A DNA stretch of 64,000 nucleotides from positions 1,426,001 to 1,490,000 of the forward strand of contig JACGCN010000008.1 in the NCBI GenBank assembly GCA_014905825.1, given 5' to 3'. The notes under the pieces were generated by a model that saw nothing but the letters and a program-made list of their open reading frames with translations, searched no databases and was not told the DNA's origin. The stretch comes from Lyophyllum atratum (Eukaryota; Basidiomycota; Agaricomycetes; Agaricales; Lyophyllaceae). This document shows positions 45,639-58,244 of the stretch, one piece after another (position 1 is the stretch's first letter; the number at the start of each line of letters is the position of its first letter). The translations under genes and the position numbers were made by a program.

Positions 45639-46639
45639 ATGCTACACTACCAACCACCGATGCACAAGTCAGGCTTACACTTTCCGTCGACGCCTATATC
45701 ATCGCACCACCAAAGGAGTTCTCCCGCAGGTTCACATTACCGGCCGTTGAACTCATCACCACTGGCGTCGCCCAGCACCCCAAAAGTATCACCTGAGGTG
45801 GCAGCGCGTCGGCGCTCACAGTTCAAGTCTCGGACACCCAGCACACCCGTACCCCCATCTTCACGCTCATATACGCGCGAACACGCATGCGTGGTTAGCT
45901 CCAGTGGGGGCTCAGTGTTTGGAAGTGGAGGGGGAGTCGGAGTCATTCCTGTTGCAGAGGATCCGCAGAAGGCGTTCCTGAGAGAGAAATTCAAAGCGAG
46001 GTGCTTTGAGAGGGCGGCTAGGGCACGGGCGAAGGCTGTTAGGGGGAAACGATATCTGAGTGAAGCGAGCAGTGATGGGTTTGAGGAGGCTATGGATGAC
46101 GATGACGAAGAGGACGATGATGCTATAATGCACGATGAGGTGTGTTTTTATCTTTCGCCTCTCTGTGGCCTTTGGTAGTAGGTTTGCTGACTGTCTTTTA
46201 TCTGTAGCTGTTTCGAAGAATTATGGAAAATGCAAACCGCAAGGACAAGCATTCGTTCCGGGTTTCGTATGCTCATGAGGTCGGGTCCTCTTTCGACCCC
46301 GACATGGAGAACGTTGAAGAGTGGGAGCAAGACCTCTTTGGTCCGTACCTCCATCTTACCACATGTGAATTATATGTACCAACTATCATTGCCACAACAG
46401 CCTCGGGCGAACCATCGTCCCAGCCATCTTCGTCAAAGCCACCAGAAGACCTCACCCCGGTAGACCTCGATGATGAAGAACTAGAGGCATACGCGGAGGA
46501 ATGTGCAAGAAGAGCGGCCCTAGCCGACTTTGAGGATATCCCGCAAGAGGAGCTCTTTAGTTTGAGCGACGTGGAGGAGTTAGTAGAGACCCCGAGGGAC
46601 GGATTGGAAAACGATGAAGATGTCGAGATGATGCACTGA
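45639..46639 (+). CDS. acidic, largely disordered protein of unknown function
   Basis: Two exons with an intron from GTGTGT (about 46140) to CTGTAG (46207). The N-terminal 100 residues are Ser/Pro-rich (SPAGSHYRPLNSSPLASPST). A basic helical segment, FLREKFKARCFERAARARAK, leads to SSDGFEEAMDDDDEEDDDAI, an acidic run. Exon 2 starts LFRRIMENANRKDKHSFRVS and contains VDLDDEELEAYAEECARRAA and DIPQEELFSLSDVEELVETP. There is no signal peptide, membrane segment or zinc motif. I do not recognise the family. The charge pattern suggests a nuclear protein, which is only an inference. Frame continuity over the intron supports a real gene. Confidence 0.7.
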
Positions 46640-47243
46640 CCTTCTGACCCGATTGTAACACAACACCGCATTTTGGAATTTGTAACATGTATACTACATC
46701 ACCACTACCTCGTTATTTAATACGTATACTTACTAGGACTCACTTTGGGCTTGAGTTGCATCATACTCGCTGTACGATATCGTTCCCGGCTGCCGTATAT
46801 TGCAGGAACCTCCCAATCAGTGACATCAGGGCTGTGAAGCTCTAAGTCGGGTGGAACCTCCTAACAACCTCCTAAGAGTCAAGACTCCATATACGCGTAC
46901 GCGTTATTTGTTACCGCTTGGTCTCAGGCAGGTCGCGTGCTTTTTCCGCTCTTCTGTCTGCCATCATCCATGCAGTTTCACCGGCGTCGTTCCGTTGATC
47001 CTGTGTCAACGGTATCGTGGCTTTGCACTCATCAGGCTGGATAGTCCCAGCCTTAGCGTTATATTGACCCTGCCCGAACGGAGGTCGCGGAACTCACACG
47101 ACTTGTTTTGACAACTTGATCTGTGTTACGCTGGCAGTGCCTGGCACTCAGGGCAACGGTGTCGGATAGTAAGGCCTCCCTGGGCGCTTTTCTCATTTCA
47201 CTCTTTCATCACCCCACTGCGAGCTCTCTGAGCAGTGTCCACT
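46640..47243. other. intergenic, no gene seen
   Basis: Region before the GT61 gene; no domain recognised in either strand. Confidence 0.35.
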
Positions 47244-49315
47244 ATGATTACACTACGGCGGGAGCGGATTTTCTATGTGGGGATCTTTGTCATCGTGGCC
47301 ACCGTTCTCGCGACATGGAAGATGGACTACTTCGGCTCGGAAACTACAATTCCTTACGAGCCACCCTTCCACCCTCCGGCCGAGGATAAAGTCATAGTTA
47401 CGCCGCCTACTGGCACTGGAAAAACGACGGCGCCTCCAAGTGCCACCACAGGCCCTGCTTCGAAGGATAACTCCATCGAGGGGGACACTCTGGAGGAGCA
47501 GCTGCCCTCAAAACGATCTGAACTTACAACTATCCCAGAAGGTGCCCATGTACAAGGGTTTACGCTGCTAGATAACCTCTATCTGCGGGCCGGGATACTC
47601 TACGTGGTGACTCCGGATGAGTCCAAGTTTCCGCCTGCGCGGGACCTCTTATCGCGGCCGCTGCCGATGGCAGAGCATGTTGAGCTGGAGCCGACGGACA
47701 AGGTGTGCAATTAAATCTTACGGTCGATGTCCTTCTCATGTCGTTGATAGGAGCTGCAATACCTGAAACCAAGTGAGATGGAGGGGACGTTGGGAAAGCA
47801 TTTTGTACACGTCGACGGTCTGTCCGTTATCGTCTATGATTCACCGCAGTTCTTCAGCGTCTGTATCATCGTAACCCTTGTGCCCCGTCATTTCAAGGCT
47901 GACAAGTTTCTTTTTTCAACAGCATTACTACCATTGGTGGGGAGAGATCATTTTGGGTGCTTGGCGTATTCTCTCGTTTGAAGGCGCGAAGACCAAAGAG
48001 GTGCTCAAGCCTAAGCGGTTCTTGCTGCCGGTGAGGTTATCTTTGGTTTAGTTGGTTCCATGCATATTTATGCCGCTCATGCCACGCTATAGTTCTCCGT
48101 CAGAGGGCAGTTCCGAGACCGTGCGGGAGTAGATGGTCCACTCATGCGAGCTGCGTTCCCTGATGCCTCAATTGAGGAGTCAGACTACTGGGAGGACCAC
48201 ATCAAATTGAACGCCACTGTCGTTTTCGACCGGGTCCTGCTCATCAACCGTCCCGCCGCACATCGACAGTATGTTAATCAGCAGCTATCTTCTCTATGCG
48301 CACCCTTCCTTACCTTTGTATTTCTCTTTCAAGCCCCTGGGATCGCAGATGGTACAAGATGATAGCAGGGGCGATGAACATAACCGTTCCTGCCAACTTC
48401 TGGACTCCTATCCGTCAAACGCTGGTCCAGAACACACTGGGCTACGTTCCCGACATTGAGAAGCACGGTGCGACCACCTCTAAGCCAGTTGTCACGTATA
48501 TCTCGCGCCAGGACGCTGGGAGTCGCGCTCTGTTGCCAGCGGACCACGAGGCTCTCGTTAAAGCGCTCGTAGATCTCGAAGCAGAGGGTATCTGCGAGTT
48601 CCACGAAGCTCGAATGGAAGACCTAAGCCTAAGAGAGCAGATAGAACTGCCGGCCAGAAGTACGGTTAGGCTCAAGTTTCATTGTTTGGCTGGCTGAGCC
48701 TTAACTGATCTATGTGCCTAGATTATCATCGGGGTACATGGTAATGGCCTGACTGTGAGTGAAGCGTAATCCTTTAATAATACCTCGACCATTAACACAG
48801 TGTTGTAGCATCAATTGTGGATGCCTGAGTCGCCCCATTCAAGCATCTTCGAGATCTTCGATCCACAAGGTAGTGTCAGATGATCCCCTCGAACCACTCC
48901 ATGCTCATCATCTCCGTCTCAGGCTATATCTTTGATTATGAACTCCTAGCGCGAAATATGGGACATCAAGTCTGTTGGGAATCGCTTTATATCCTCGGAC
49001 TTTCCGTACTGACCCACTTACCACGTAGCATTATGGCATTTGGAACGATACCTTTGTCACTTACCCTGAAGGAAAATGGCATGATGTACGTCCAGCCTTC
49101 CTCCCTTTCTACTATGTTGCCACCCAGGCTCACATGCACCGACTAGGGCGTGACAACCGGGGAGAACTTCCATTCAAGTGAGTCCCACAGGCGTATCTGT
49201 TTCGTTGGCATTCTATCACTAATGGATGGTGAATAATTCTGTAGAAACTATACCTGTCCATGCGCCAGCTGTCATAAAACTGATAAAAGAGCGTCTTGCT
49301 GAAAAGTCGCCGTGA
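47244..49315 (+). CDS. glycosyltransferase family 61 (DUF563), type II membrane protein
   Basis: Multi-exon gene. The protein starts MITLRRERIFYVGIFVIVAT, a short cytosolic tail and signal-anchor helix, then a Pro/Thr-rich stem. The catalytic domain includes YLKPSEMEGTLGKHFVHVDG, HYYHWWGEIILGAWRI, FDRVLLINRPAAHR, WYKMIAGAMNITVPANFWTP, PVVTYISRQDAGSRALLPAD and IIIGVHGNGLTHQLWMPESP followed by SIFEIFDPQGYIFDYELLA. The HGNGLTH segment with the following FEIFDP is the diagnostic GT61 region. The end reads GVTTGENFHSKTIPVHAPAV. It probably acts in the Golgi on glycans; donor and acceptor are unknown. The many short exons toward the 3' end (48720-49200) were joined by frame and family similarity. 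Confidence 0.83.
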
Positions 49316-50191
49316 GCGAGGCGGACTCGGACCGCTGTCTATCTACTTGATGGTAAGGCCGATCTTTATGTCTCGCACCTGATAGGCGGCTCTAACTCAT
49401 CCTTATAGTAACTTTATATGCTGTAAATGATAATTCATCGGTCGGATATACTCTCGCTCGCAAGGTCTAGTCTCAACCATAACCACGTCTGATATACCGG
49501 TCCCTTTCATCTTCTAACCGGCTTATCCTGACGTACCTCTTTCCAGAGCATTGGCTTCATCAGAATGCAAGACGTACTGATGTTTAATCGTAAAGGACGC
49601 GGCCATATGGCTGCTCCTTCTACCTTCTTCCACAACCTGTCCCGACTCGTCCTCCCCGCAGATCATTTTGGCGCCCTTCGAACTGATCAGTCCCAGTTGG
49701 CATGACTTGAGCTCGTTGCAACGTCCAGTGTGCGTCGCTCCACGCCCAACGTGCGACGCTCCTAGGGAAGAGGAAGCTCTCCAGTCGATCATGTGGATCA
49801 GAGTCACCATTCCCCAAGCCTTCCTCCCCTCAGCCCAGGTTCTCATGCGAACAGCAGCGCATTTGACTATTTTCGAAGGTAATTCGACAGCCTCAAGAGG
49901 ATCTAGTGCCCCGGAGAGTTCCGGTAAGAAGAGCATTTGTGCTTCTGCGGCCCTTTCACTGTTCTGGTTTGTCCGCTTTTCTCCTCATCACGGCTCCCGC
50001 CACTTCGCCGAAGTGAGCGTAAATCCTGCTTCATACGACATGGACACACCCGGCTTAATCGCAATCGGTGCGCCATCGTCTTTTTCTTTATTAACTCCTC
50101 GGGTTCCATTTCATGGAAGTGGATATAAGTACAGCGGCCAGATGGTGTCGCTGTATGATCATTTCCCCTCGTCAGCTCCCTAACACTCGTT
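49316..50191. other. intergenic, no supported gene
   Basis: Frames of 137 to 183 codons overlap here on both strands, but none has a recognisable domain. I leave them as shadows of compositional bias. Confidence 0.3.
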
Positions 50192-52410
50192 ATGCTTTTT
50201 CCACTCTTTTCAAAGAAGCATCGGACCGCATGGTAAGCACGTTTTGGTTGCCTTGGATCGTAAACTGACTTTTTTTCGTCATTCGTCACCAGTCTCCGTA
50301 AACAACAGGAACGCCAGTCGGCCATCGACTCCATGCCTTCCATGTATAATACCCCACTCTCTTCACCAGAACAGAAGATCCACGCTCTTTCATTGTCACA
50401 ACTTGTATCAGAATGCAGGGCAGGGCGCATCGCTCCCCAGGAGATCATGCTCACCTATGCAAAGAAGACCCTCGTCGCCCACGATTTGACTAATTGTGTC
50501 TCCGACTTCATGTTTGAGGAAGCTCTTCGCATCCCACCTGTAGCCAACTGGCCTCACAACGGGGACCCGGAGGTCTCTTCGATCCTCGACATCCCACCCG
50601 ATCGTTCACTGCTCGGGGTCCCGGTCAGCATCAAAGGTATTGCCTCTCTGAAAACCAGCATCGAGTACTGAACGATGACGGTTTCAGACACCAACAACAT
50701 CGTTGGGCACGACACTACCATTGGATATTCTCGCAACGTCGGTCATCCAGCCTCTACCTCCTCTGCGATCGTGCGCCTGCTAAAAGACGCCGGGGCGCTC
50801 GTGATCGCCAAGACGACCGTGCCTTCTGGGCTCCTCAACCTGGAAACCACCTCTGACCTCTTCGGCCGAACCACCAACCCCTACCGAAAGACACATACCG
50901 CAGGAGCATCCACCGGCGGCGGCGCGGCGCTCCTCGCCTGCGGAGGCAGCAAGATTGAGATTGGCACAGACATAGCGGGGAGTGTTAGGATTCCGGCCCA
51001 CTTTTGCGGTATATGGAGCCTCAAGGGAAGCGCGGGCAGGTTCCCTTCTTGGGGAAGTATCTCTTCGTGCCCGGGCTTGGAAGGTGTGCCTATCGTGACC
51101 GCACCGATGGCGGGGAACCTCGCCGATCTGGACGAGTTTTGGAAGCGTGTAGTCATGGCTAAACCTTGGCAGTACGATCATACGGTAAATGATTCTTCTG
51201 CCCTGGGATACTTTCGGCCCAGCTGATTCCTTTCTTTGGAAAGTGTGTTCCGATTCCCTGGCGGCCTGTTGATCTTCAAGAGGAGGGGAGAAAACTCAAA
51301 TGGGGTGTCGTGATGGACGATGGTAAGCTGACTTGTGTTTTGTCCTTCTGAGGATCTCGCTGAACTCATTATCAGGCACACTTCCGCCGTCGCCAGCTTG
51401 TAAACGCGCCCTTTCCATGGTCGCTACGGCCCTGCGAAAACAGGGGCACGAAGTGGTTGAGTTGTATGTAACCTGTGTTCATATCGTGAACTTACCAACG
51501 CGAACCTACCAATAGTGCTCCTCCAGATGTATTTCACGGTCTTAAGATCGCGTACCAGCTGATCTTCAGCGATGGAGGTTAGATACAGTTCTAATTGAAA
51601 TCATGAATCCTAACAAACACCGTACCCTAGGCGAACAGATCCGAATGCCTTTCTCGCTCAACGAAACAATCCCAGAGGTAACGTCAGACGTGCTCGACCT
51701 TCTGGGCTTGCCTCGCATCGTCAAGCGTCTCCTCGCCTACTTCACACGCAAAAGCGATCCAACATCCGCTGCTCTCCTCGATGTATTGCATGCCAAGTCC
51801 GCCCTCGAAGTTCGTAGCCTCGTGGCTCAGCGCGACGAGTATCGGGCCGCCTGGCACGAGAAGTGGACCGAGAGCGGCCTAGATTTCGTTTTGACCGTTC
51901 CGCACCCCTTCCCCGCGTTCAAGAACGGCGAGTCCAAGAAGGTCAATTTGATGACCGCTGGATTTACCTGCATCTTCAGCTTGGTAAGATCCCAACTATC
52001 TGGCTTCCGCCCATCGCGAGATTGCCGCTGACGCCTCTCTTTCCCCTCTTTCCTTCCCATTGCGATTCTTGCTTCTTCCTTGCGCGATCTCGCACTCGGC
52101 CCTGCATCTGGTCTTATCTGCCAATCCGCAGCTCGATTATACTGCAGGCGTCCTTCCAGTAACCTTTGTGGATAGGGAGATCGATCGGCTGCCGCCTGGT
52201 TTCTATGGATCGAAGGAGTATGCTTCGATGGGTGCCATCGGCAAGGAGGCGTACTCTGCATATGACGTCGAGACTATGCATGGGCTTCCGATGGGCGTGC
52301 AGGTTGTTGGCCGGAGATTCGAGGAAGAAAGGGTTCTCGAAGGCATGAAGGTCATCGAAGCTGCTCTGAAAGAGGGGGGATCCGTCTTCGTTAGTGGACT
52401 CCAGGTTTAA
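50192..52410 (+). CDS. amidase signature family hydrolase
   Basis: Several exons. Exon 1 is MLFPLFSKKHRTAC, spliced to LRKQQERQSAIDSMPSMYNT. Amidase landmarks follow: ALSLSQLVSECRAGRIAPQE, LGVPVSIKD with the catalytic Lys, DAGALVIAKTTVPSGLLNLE, LFGRTTNPYRKTHTAGAST and GGGAALLACGGSKIEIGTDI then AGSVRIPAHFCGIWSLKGS. The last Ser of GTDIAGS is the expected nucleophile and the Ser of GASTGG the cis-Ser. The usual GGSSGG is GASTGG here. The C-terminal part has LDYTAGVLPVTFVDREIDRL and TMHGLPMGVQVVGRRFEEER. Members hydrolyse amides of many kinds, so the substrate is open. No targeting signal is visible. Confidence 0.85.
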
Positions 52411-53102
52411 GTTTTCTCGACTTACCTCGCTTGATTAGCGCATTTTTATTCCTTAGTTTATTCCTTATTATAGCTGTATTCAAATTTACTACTCTACCTA
52501 TCTGGTGTTTCAGTGTCCATTCTTTTCCCGCACGTTTTCGTACAATCATACTGCGCCACTGACAATTCAAGTATGACCCCAGCCCGCCAGTCTATGCGTC
52601 GTAGCACGTATTTCAATAAGGACCAGCTTACGCACAGGAGCTCAGTCGGAATTATGAGGGAGGACTACTTATGACTCGGGCAGGCGGAGAACTTGGACTT
52701 GAGACAGCTTGGTCCGCGTCTCGGCATGCCTCCTCTCCCTAGGCGATGGTGAATTGCTGAACTGTTCCCAGATAACCATGCGTGACAATGCACCCGCTGA
52801 ACGGATTGGTGACACTACTTACTGCTTTTCATTGGCTCATAGAACGTCATAAGACTTGGAGAAGGTGCAAATATGATCATCTGTCGCGGGGACAGAGACC
52901 GCTTCGAAGTAGTATTATACAAACCGCGTGATCACACCTATCTCGAGCGCAAGGCGCGCCCGATGATTACATCTACGAGATCCTAAGCTCTAAATCTGTT
53001 TGGCCATAACACGAATCAGTCTCAGGAGGCTATGATCCATGGGATACGCACACAACATTGATTAACACAAGGTCACTTATAAATGGCCGGTCTCGTCCCA
53101 GA
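52411..53102. other. intergenic, convergent 3' flanks
   Basis: Between the amidase stop and the end of the DUF6533 gene. No gene recognised. Confidence 0.35.
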
Positions 53103-54891
53103 TCATCGCGACACTGCTCGGCTGCAGTGATAATTCACCTTCTTGGCTACCGGCGGAGGATTTACAGAGAGTTCAGCAGTCCAGATGGTATCCAGCTCCA
53201 CCGCGTCCGGAGTAGTCCAGACACATGAACTCACTGCCACGCCCTGCTCCCCGTTGAGCGCAGATCTGCGGTATATCCCAAGATCGCTGGTTGCGTGGAG
53301 TTGGAGCATAAACCTCGAAGTTACCACTGTGGAAAAGCTTTGAAAGAAAGCCGCAATAAGTAGGTCAAGGGGCGTCTGGCGCGAGACGACTATATGAACC
53401 TACCATCCAGAGAACAAGGATAACCCTCCTTTACAAAAAGGCTATCGCACATTTTTAGGGAAAAGTACAGATGCAACGTAGGAAGGCTGAATACGCACAC
53501 CGCACAGCTGTAGAATAGGTGTCAATAAGAATAAGCAGATGGTGAGAGGACGTCGCTGACCCTGTATGTCATGATGTTTGCCGCATTTGCAAGGGTGATG
53601 ACACTTCGCAGAACAACCAGAGCATGAGCTCCTGTGAAACAGAGTCGGAGCATCATTGACTCACCCGAAATAAATCGCGCCTTGTAAATTAGGACTTTTA
53701 GTCGTGGCAGATGAGCAACAATACGTGAGCCACTCACCATATCTAAATACCAAGGCGGGAATGGGGATATTCCCATGTCTGCGTCTCATTCTCCATGTTT
53801 TGGCCAAAGTAAGGCCAAAAAGTATCGCATCATATATGAACAACGCTCCCCAGGCACAGGCCAATCCTAGTGGGGTTTTCGGAAAGATAGACTTTAGGAA
53901 TTGGATTCGCACGCACGAATGGCTCTGAGAACGGGTGAGATGCGCCGCTTAGAATCTAAGGCATACCAACCCACTTTACTTGGGTGATTGCGACGTCGCA
54001 GCCATGTTGCAAGTTATCTGGTAATGGCTCATCCAAGTGACGGATCAATTGCGATGCCTGACAAGACGAATACAGGTCTGTTACACGCCTGCTTGTCGAA
54101 AGAATTGATATAAACATGAAGTCGACCTACCAGAGCTGCTGCCCCAAGAACTGCCGCACTTCCAAGCAGAAATGCGGATATGCGCCACGAGCAGTTGTAT
54201 AGCGCGCAAACGCGAAGGGATAACAGTACTTTTACCACAGATGGTTAGCATTCGGCGTAGACATGTGATTTAGGCAGGTGACCAGGAACTCACACGAAAC
54301 AAGCCCCTGGTTGATGACCAATGATATCTGGCGAGCTAAATGTAACTCTCTGCAGCTGTTAGAACGGGAAATATATGGAATTAGATAGAGCTAGACGTAG
54401 AGGACGAAGTCTTAACCCCTGAATGATACAACGGAGTCGATATCAGCACTTCGTACGCGCATATAGATGGAATCAACGTACTTACATGTTTTGTAAGGAT
54501 GTTTGTGAACGGGAGACCTGTCATGGCAGCGTTTGCGACGAGGAAGAAATATCGATTCGGAAAGAATAGACAGGCACTCCGCGCTCGAGACCTGACTCGC
54601 ATCCAAATGTACTCGACCTCGTCCCCTGCTCTGGCAGTCAGGAATGAGCAAGGAAATCGGTAGTTAACCACGCACCGAATGTGATGATATAGTCATAAAA
54701 TAGGATGACTGGAAATTGATACCTGTCATACAAACATCTTGACATGATCAAGCACGAGACGCACCAAGGCCGATGATTTCAAGGTTCTCCTCGATTCGTC
54801 TTCAGGTGTTACGTTAAATGTTAATGACTGGTAGTAGCATGGAAACAAGGACTTACATCTGAAGTGCTGGCAGGAGTAATTCGCGAGACAT
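53103..54891 (-). CDS. DUF6533 seven-TM membrane protein
   Basis: Minus-strand multi-exon gene. Exon 1 starts MSRELLLPALQ; two short introns lead to RIEENLEIIGL and VILFYDYIITF, then AGDEVEYIWMRVRSRARSAC and LFFPNRYFFLVANAAMTGLP, the DUF6533 core. Later parts give LSLRVCALYNCSWRISAFLL, GLACAWGALFIYDAILFGLT, LAKTWRMRRRHGNIPIPALV and VVLRSVITLANAANIMTYR. The C-terminal exon contains VTSRFMLQLHATSDLG and ends SRAVSR, comparable with ITRLMLNLRNPRLLG of the gene at 43.2 kb. The start is chosen for splice-phase continuity. The order of segments matches the other DUF6533 gene. A decayed copy of its 3' half lies just upstream at about 56.0-56.7 kb. Confidence 0.75.
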
Positions 54892-55959
54892 TCCGCTGGA
54901 GTTGCTAAAGGGGGCCGGGGAGTTGTCTGTACTAAGGAAAGTCTGTTATATATATGCAAAAGAGCCCGAAGATGGGCCTAAACTATAACACAAACATATA
55001 TCAGGGCCGAAGTCATGCGGAAATGCCTCAAGAAGAAGGTTGAACCTATGAGTACGCAGTGCTTAGCGATTGTGGGTGCTTGCGAGGTGCTTGGCAGACG
55101 CAAGTTTATCCATGGCGTTGGTACTTACATGGGAACGATTCCGTTAGTCGGGCCTTGGATCATTCTGCGTTCGTTCCCACCATATGTAACACGCGACCCT
55201 GGACCATCCTTGACCTTGTTCTTTCCTCAACCTTCCTCATCCCCACATGTCCGATGTACCCAAGACGACCCAGGTGTTTATCGGTACTTTCCAAGATGTA
55301 AGTGCGTCGGATGCTGTTCGGAGACACTAAATAGACTAATGCTATCACTGGTCTAAATTTCACGAACCTAGAATGATCGCAATGGACTAGTCTGTAGGAG
55401 GGATCGCTAGCGTACACCAGCACGGCCACCAGTGTAAGAAGACACCTTCGTGAACACTTTGCAACAGAATATGGAAGCATCTTAGAGGCCTTACAGGATG
55501 CTGAACCTCTGTGGATGATTTATGGCGGTGCTGTTCAATTTTTTTACTTTGCCGAGCATCAGTCACTTCGACGGTCTTTCAGAGTCCGAGCCGCGCATGG
55601 TTGCACCGTTTTGCCGGTCCGGATAGCATTTGCCATGAATCACATTAACGCGGAGAGCGATTAGATGGCGCGATGCGATGATGAGGATGATGACGTACAA
55701 GGGGAAGGTAGGAGAAGACAACGTTCGAGGCGAAGTCATGCCGCAGATGTAGGAGTACTCCGAGCTCAACGAGGGAGTACAAGAAATCCGTCTACGTCGA
55801 GTTCAACAGGGCATTTGCTCACAAGCAGACTTTCAGCATCAGGCCTTGAGGTTATCATCGAGCCTGGACATTGGAACCAAGGAAGTTCTCAAGGCGGCCG
55901 GAACGCGTTTTGTGAGGTTTTGCTAACGCATGATCTTCACCTAATGCGTCCGCGTCGCT
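54892..55959. other. spacer between DUF6533 gene and its relic
   Basis: Promoter of the DUF6533 gene in the first 70 bp. The rest (55015-55960) has frames on both strands without recognisable domains; parts may belong to the decayed copy. Confidence 0.3.
54947..54954 (-). promoter_or_regulatory. TATA-like element of the DUF6533 gene
   Basis: An alternating TATATATA run lies about 56 bp upstream of the chosen start codon on the minus strand. Confidence 0.4.
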
Positions 55960-56720
55960 AAGTCACCGCTACAGCGGGATCAATCGGAATAATGTCGCAA
56001 AGATACACCTTGTCCAAGCGTCACGCATTCGTCCTGACGGTGGCTCGGAGGAAATAAGATGGAGTTCCTGTCCAAATGGGGTCGAGCTACATAGAGACTG
56101 AGCATGAAGCTCGATGGCATCACCGTCGAGATGCTTTCGGGACTTCAGGTTGAGGATTGGCGCTTGAGAGAGAGTCAAGCATGTATACCTTCCTGCAGAT
56201 TTGATAAGCCGTAATGCGTAGATCTAGACACCGATCCAGTATAGGCGGAAGTATTTTAAGTTTCTTGGGAGACGGAGACCCACACGATCATGGATGAAGT
56301 ACGGCGGCTGCGTCAAAAGATTTAGCACTGACCCAGTACGTCATGATCGCTGCGTTTGTGAGAGTAAGGACACTGTCGATCGAATAACGAATGAGCTGCT
56401 ACATACGAATGTGGTCTTAGTAGTTTTCTTCACCCAAAATATATTACACCTTGTAAAGCAAGGTTTACGGGAGCTGCATAGGGGATGGGAATGCAGGGAT
56501 GGGAATATTCTCGTGTCTGCATCGCATTCACCATGTGTTGGCCGAGGAAAGGCCAAAAAGTATCGCATCGTATGCAAACAGCGCCTCCCCGGCGATTGTC
56601 ATTCTATGATCCACATCGCAGTGAAGTCTGGATATCAAGAAAGCATGCATGGACGGCTCTGGATACGGGGTAAGGGGCAACAAAATAACCGCGATAAGTT
56701 TATGGTCATCCTCTATCAAT
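55960..56720 (-). pseudogene. decayed copy of the neighbouring DUF6533 gene
   Basis: Nucleotide blocks here align with the 3' half of the gene at 53.1-54.9 kb: about 56490-56590 with 53755-53860, and about 56335-56440 with 53560-53660, in the same order and strand. The shared words include GGCCAAAAAGTATCGCATC. Protein pieces are EALFAYDAILFGLSSANTW (intact gene: GALFIYDAILFGLTLAKTW) and QAPILNLKSRKHLDGDAIEL for the C terminus. Frames are broken and no DUF6533 N-terminal half is found, so it is most likely dead. Confidence 0.65.
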
Positions 56721-58244
56721 CATTCGTCAGTGGTAGTCAGGATTTTCGCTATTCTGAACGATCACGACAATGACTGAGGGCTTACATCGAGAGAGCAGGG
56801 GGCGGGAATTCTAAGTAAGTAGAGCCATTGGCCTACCTTCGTTCAGGGCGGGGTCAATGGGTTGCCGTCAGCATTGCGACCGGGCCATGGGGGTTATAAG
56901 TATGCCAATTGTGGAAGAAAAAATGACAGGGTGGAGGACCGTGGGTGTTCGATCGTCGAATGTAAGACTCCACCGCCTCTACAGAGCGGTCACGATCTCC
57001 TTATGGATCGTGGGGCCTGGGACGATACGAACTTGGTTTCTGGATCCTGGATGTGGCATTCAGTAACTTCAGATTACGATCTGGTTAGTCCTGCATCACT
57101 TGCCTCGGGCTCGGCCTGCGTTCCTGAGCGTCGCCCCCTGGTCATCCCCACCCTACCTCACCACACAGGCGCGTGAATATTGCGTAGTCCATCGAAAGGA
57201 TCTCGATTCATTCAGAGCATTTCTGCAGGAACGAACAACTCGTTGTAGAAGCCAGATAATCGAAAGCTAAGACAAGGGCTTGAAGGTCTTGGAAAGTGTC
57301 CGACGAAAGCAAAGAAAGTGTCATGGGTAAGGGGCGCGAACGTCAGGATAAAAGGTACATACCAGCCATCCACTTCATACATATCAACGTTCGACGAATT
57401 CCTAGTTCAGTCGAGGCTCGGTCTATGGCCACTAGGCTGTCAGTAGATGGGGTTTTGTTCCAACTTCCAGCGCATGTTTTGATGTGCATTCTTATAGAGC
57501 GAAATATTGTAAATTGTGCGGATCGAAGAGGTCAGGAAGAGACAGGTCGTAATCAGGATGAAGCTGGGATGAATTGCCGAATAATGAATAGCGCGACCAC
57601 ATGACAACCACACCTTGCACGCGTCGTGAAACCAAACAATACATATCAAATGACGCGTCTCGCTTGCCCTGATCATTGAAGACAAAAAAACATTTGGGCC
57701 GTGTCTCACGGTGATATATGTATTGCTGCGAAGTTATGTAGCCGCCCTGATACAATTGGGGCTGTTGTACTGAACGTACCCGTGGGTAAAGTTGTCTGCG
57801 ACTGATGCAAAGGCCAGAACGAAACATTCTGGTACATCTGAATTGTGCCAAGAGATCGGATACCATGCATAGACGTTTCGTATCCGTGCTTCTGACTGTG
57901 GACTTTGTAGTGGTGCTGACTGGAAGACGGCACATCAAGACTACATGATATTAATACAACAAAGAGGGCTGACAGTGGGAATATAAGTAGAATACAGTTC
58001 CCCCGTCGTACAGGCGACGGACCAAGATCTAGGTATAAAAGTTCCAAGGATTATCCCCAAAGGAACACTGAAGTAAAGTAAAGAGCCCGAAGCTCAGGGA
58101 TATCAATTTAAGTTTAAATATGCCCACGCGATCCGTACGCCGTCCATCATAGATAAGGATGCAGCATCGGAGACCTACAAGAGAAAGCATCAGCACGACA
58201 CGAAAATGCGCAAGGTAAAAGAGAACCAATACCCAATCAGCTCC
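56721..58244. other. stretch without a supported gene
   Basis: 1.5 kb with minus-strand frames such as 57440-57709 (hydrophobic piece SAIHPSFILITTCLFLTSSI) that may be remnants of another membrane protein, but no continuous model or family can be supported. Confidence 0.3.

Noticed and set aside
49523..50454. Overlapping long frames on both strands before the amidase gene
   Set aside because: None has family content, and the real amidase first exon at 50192 overlaps one of them.
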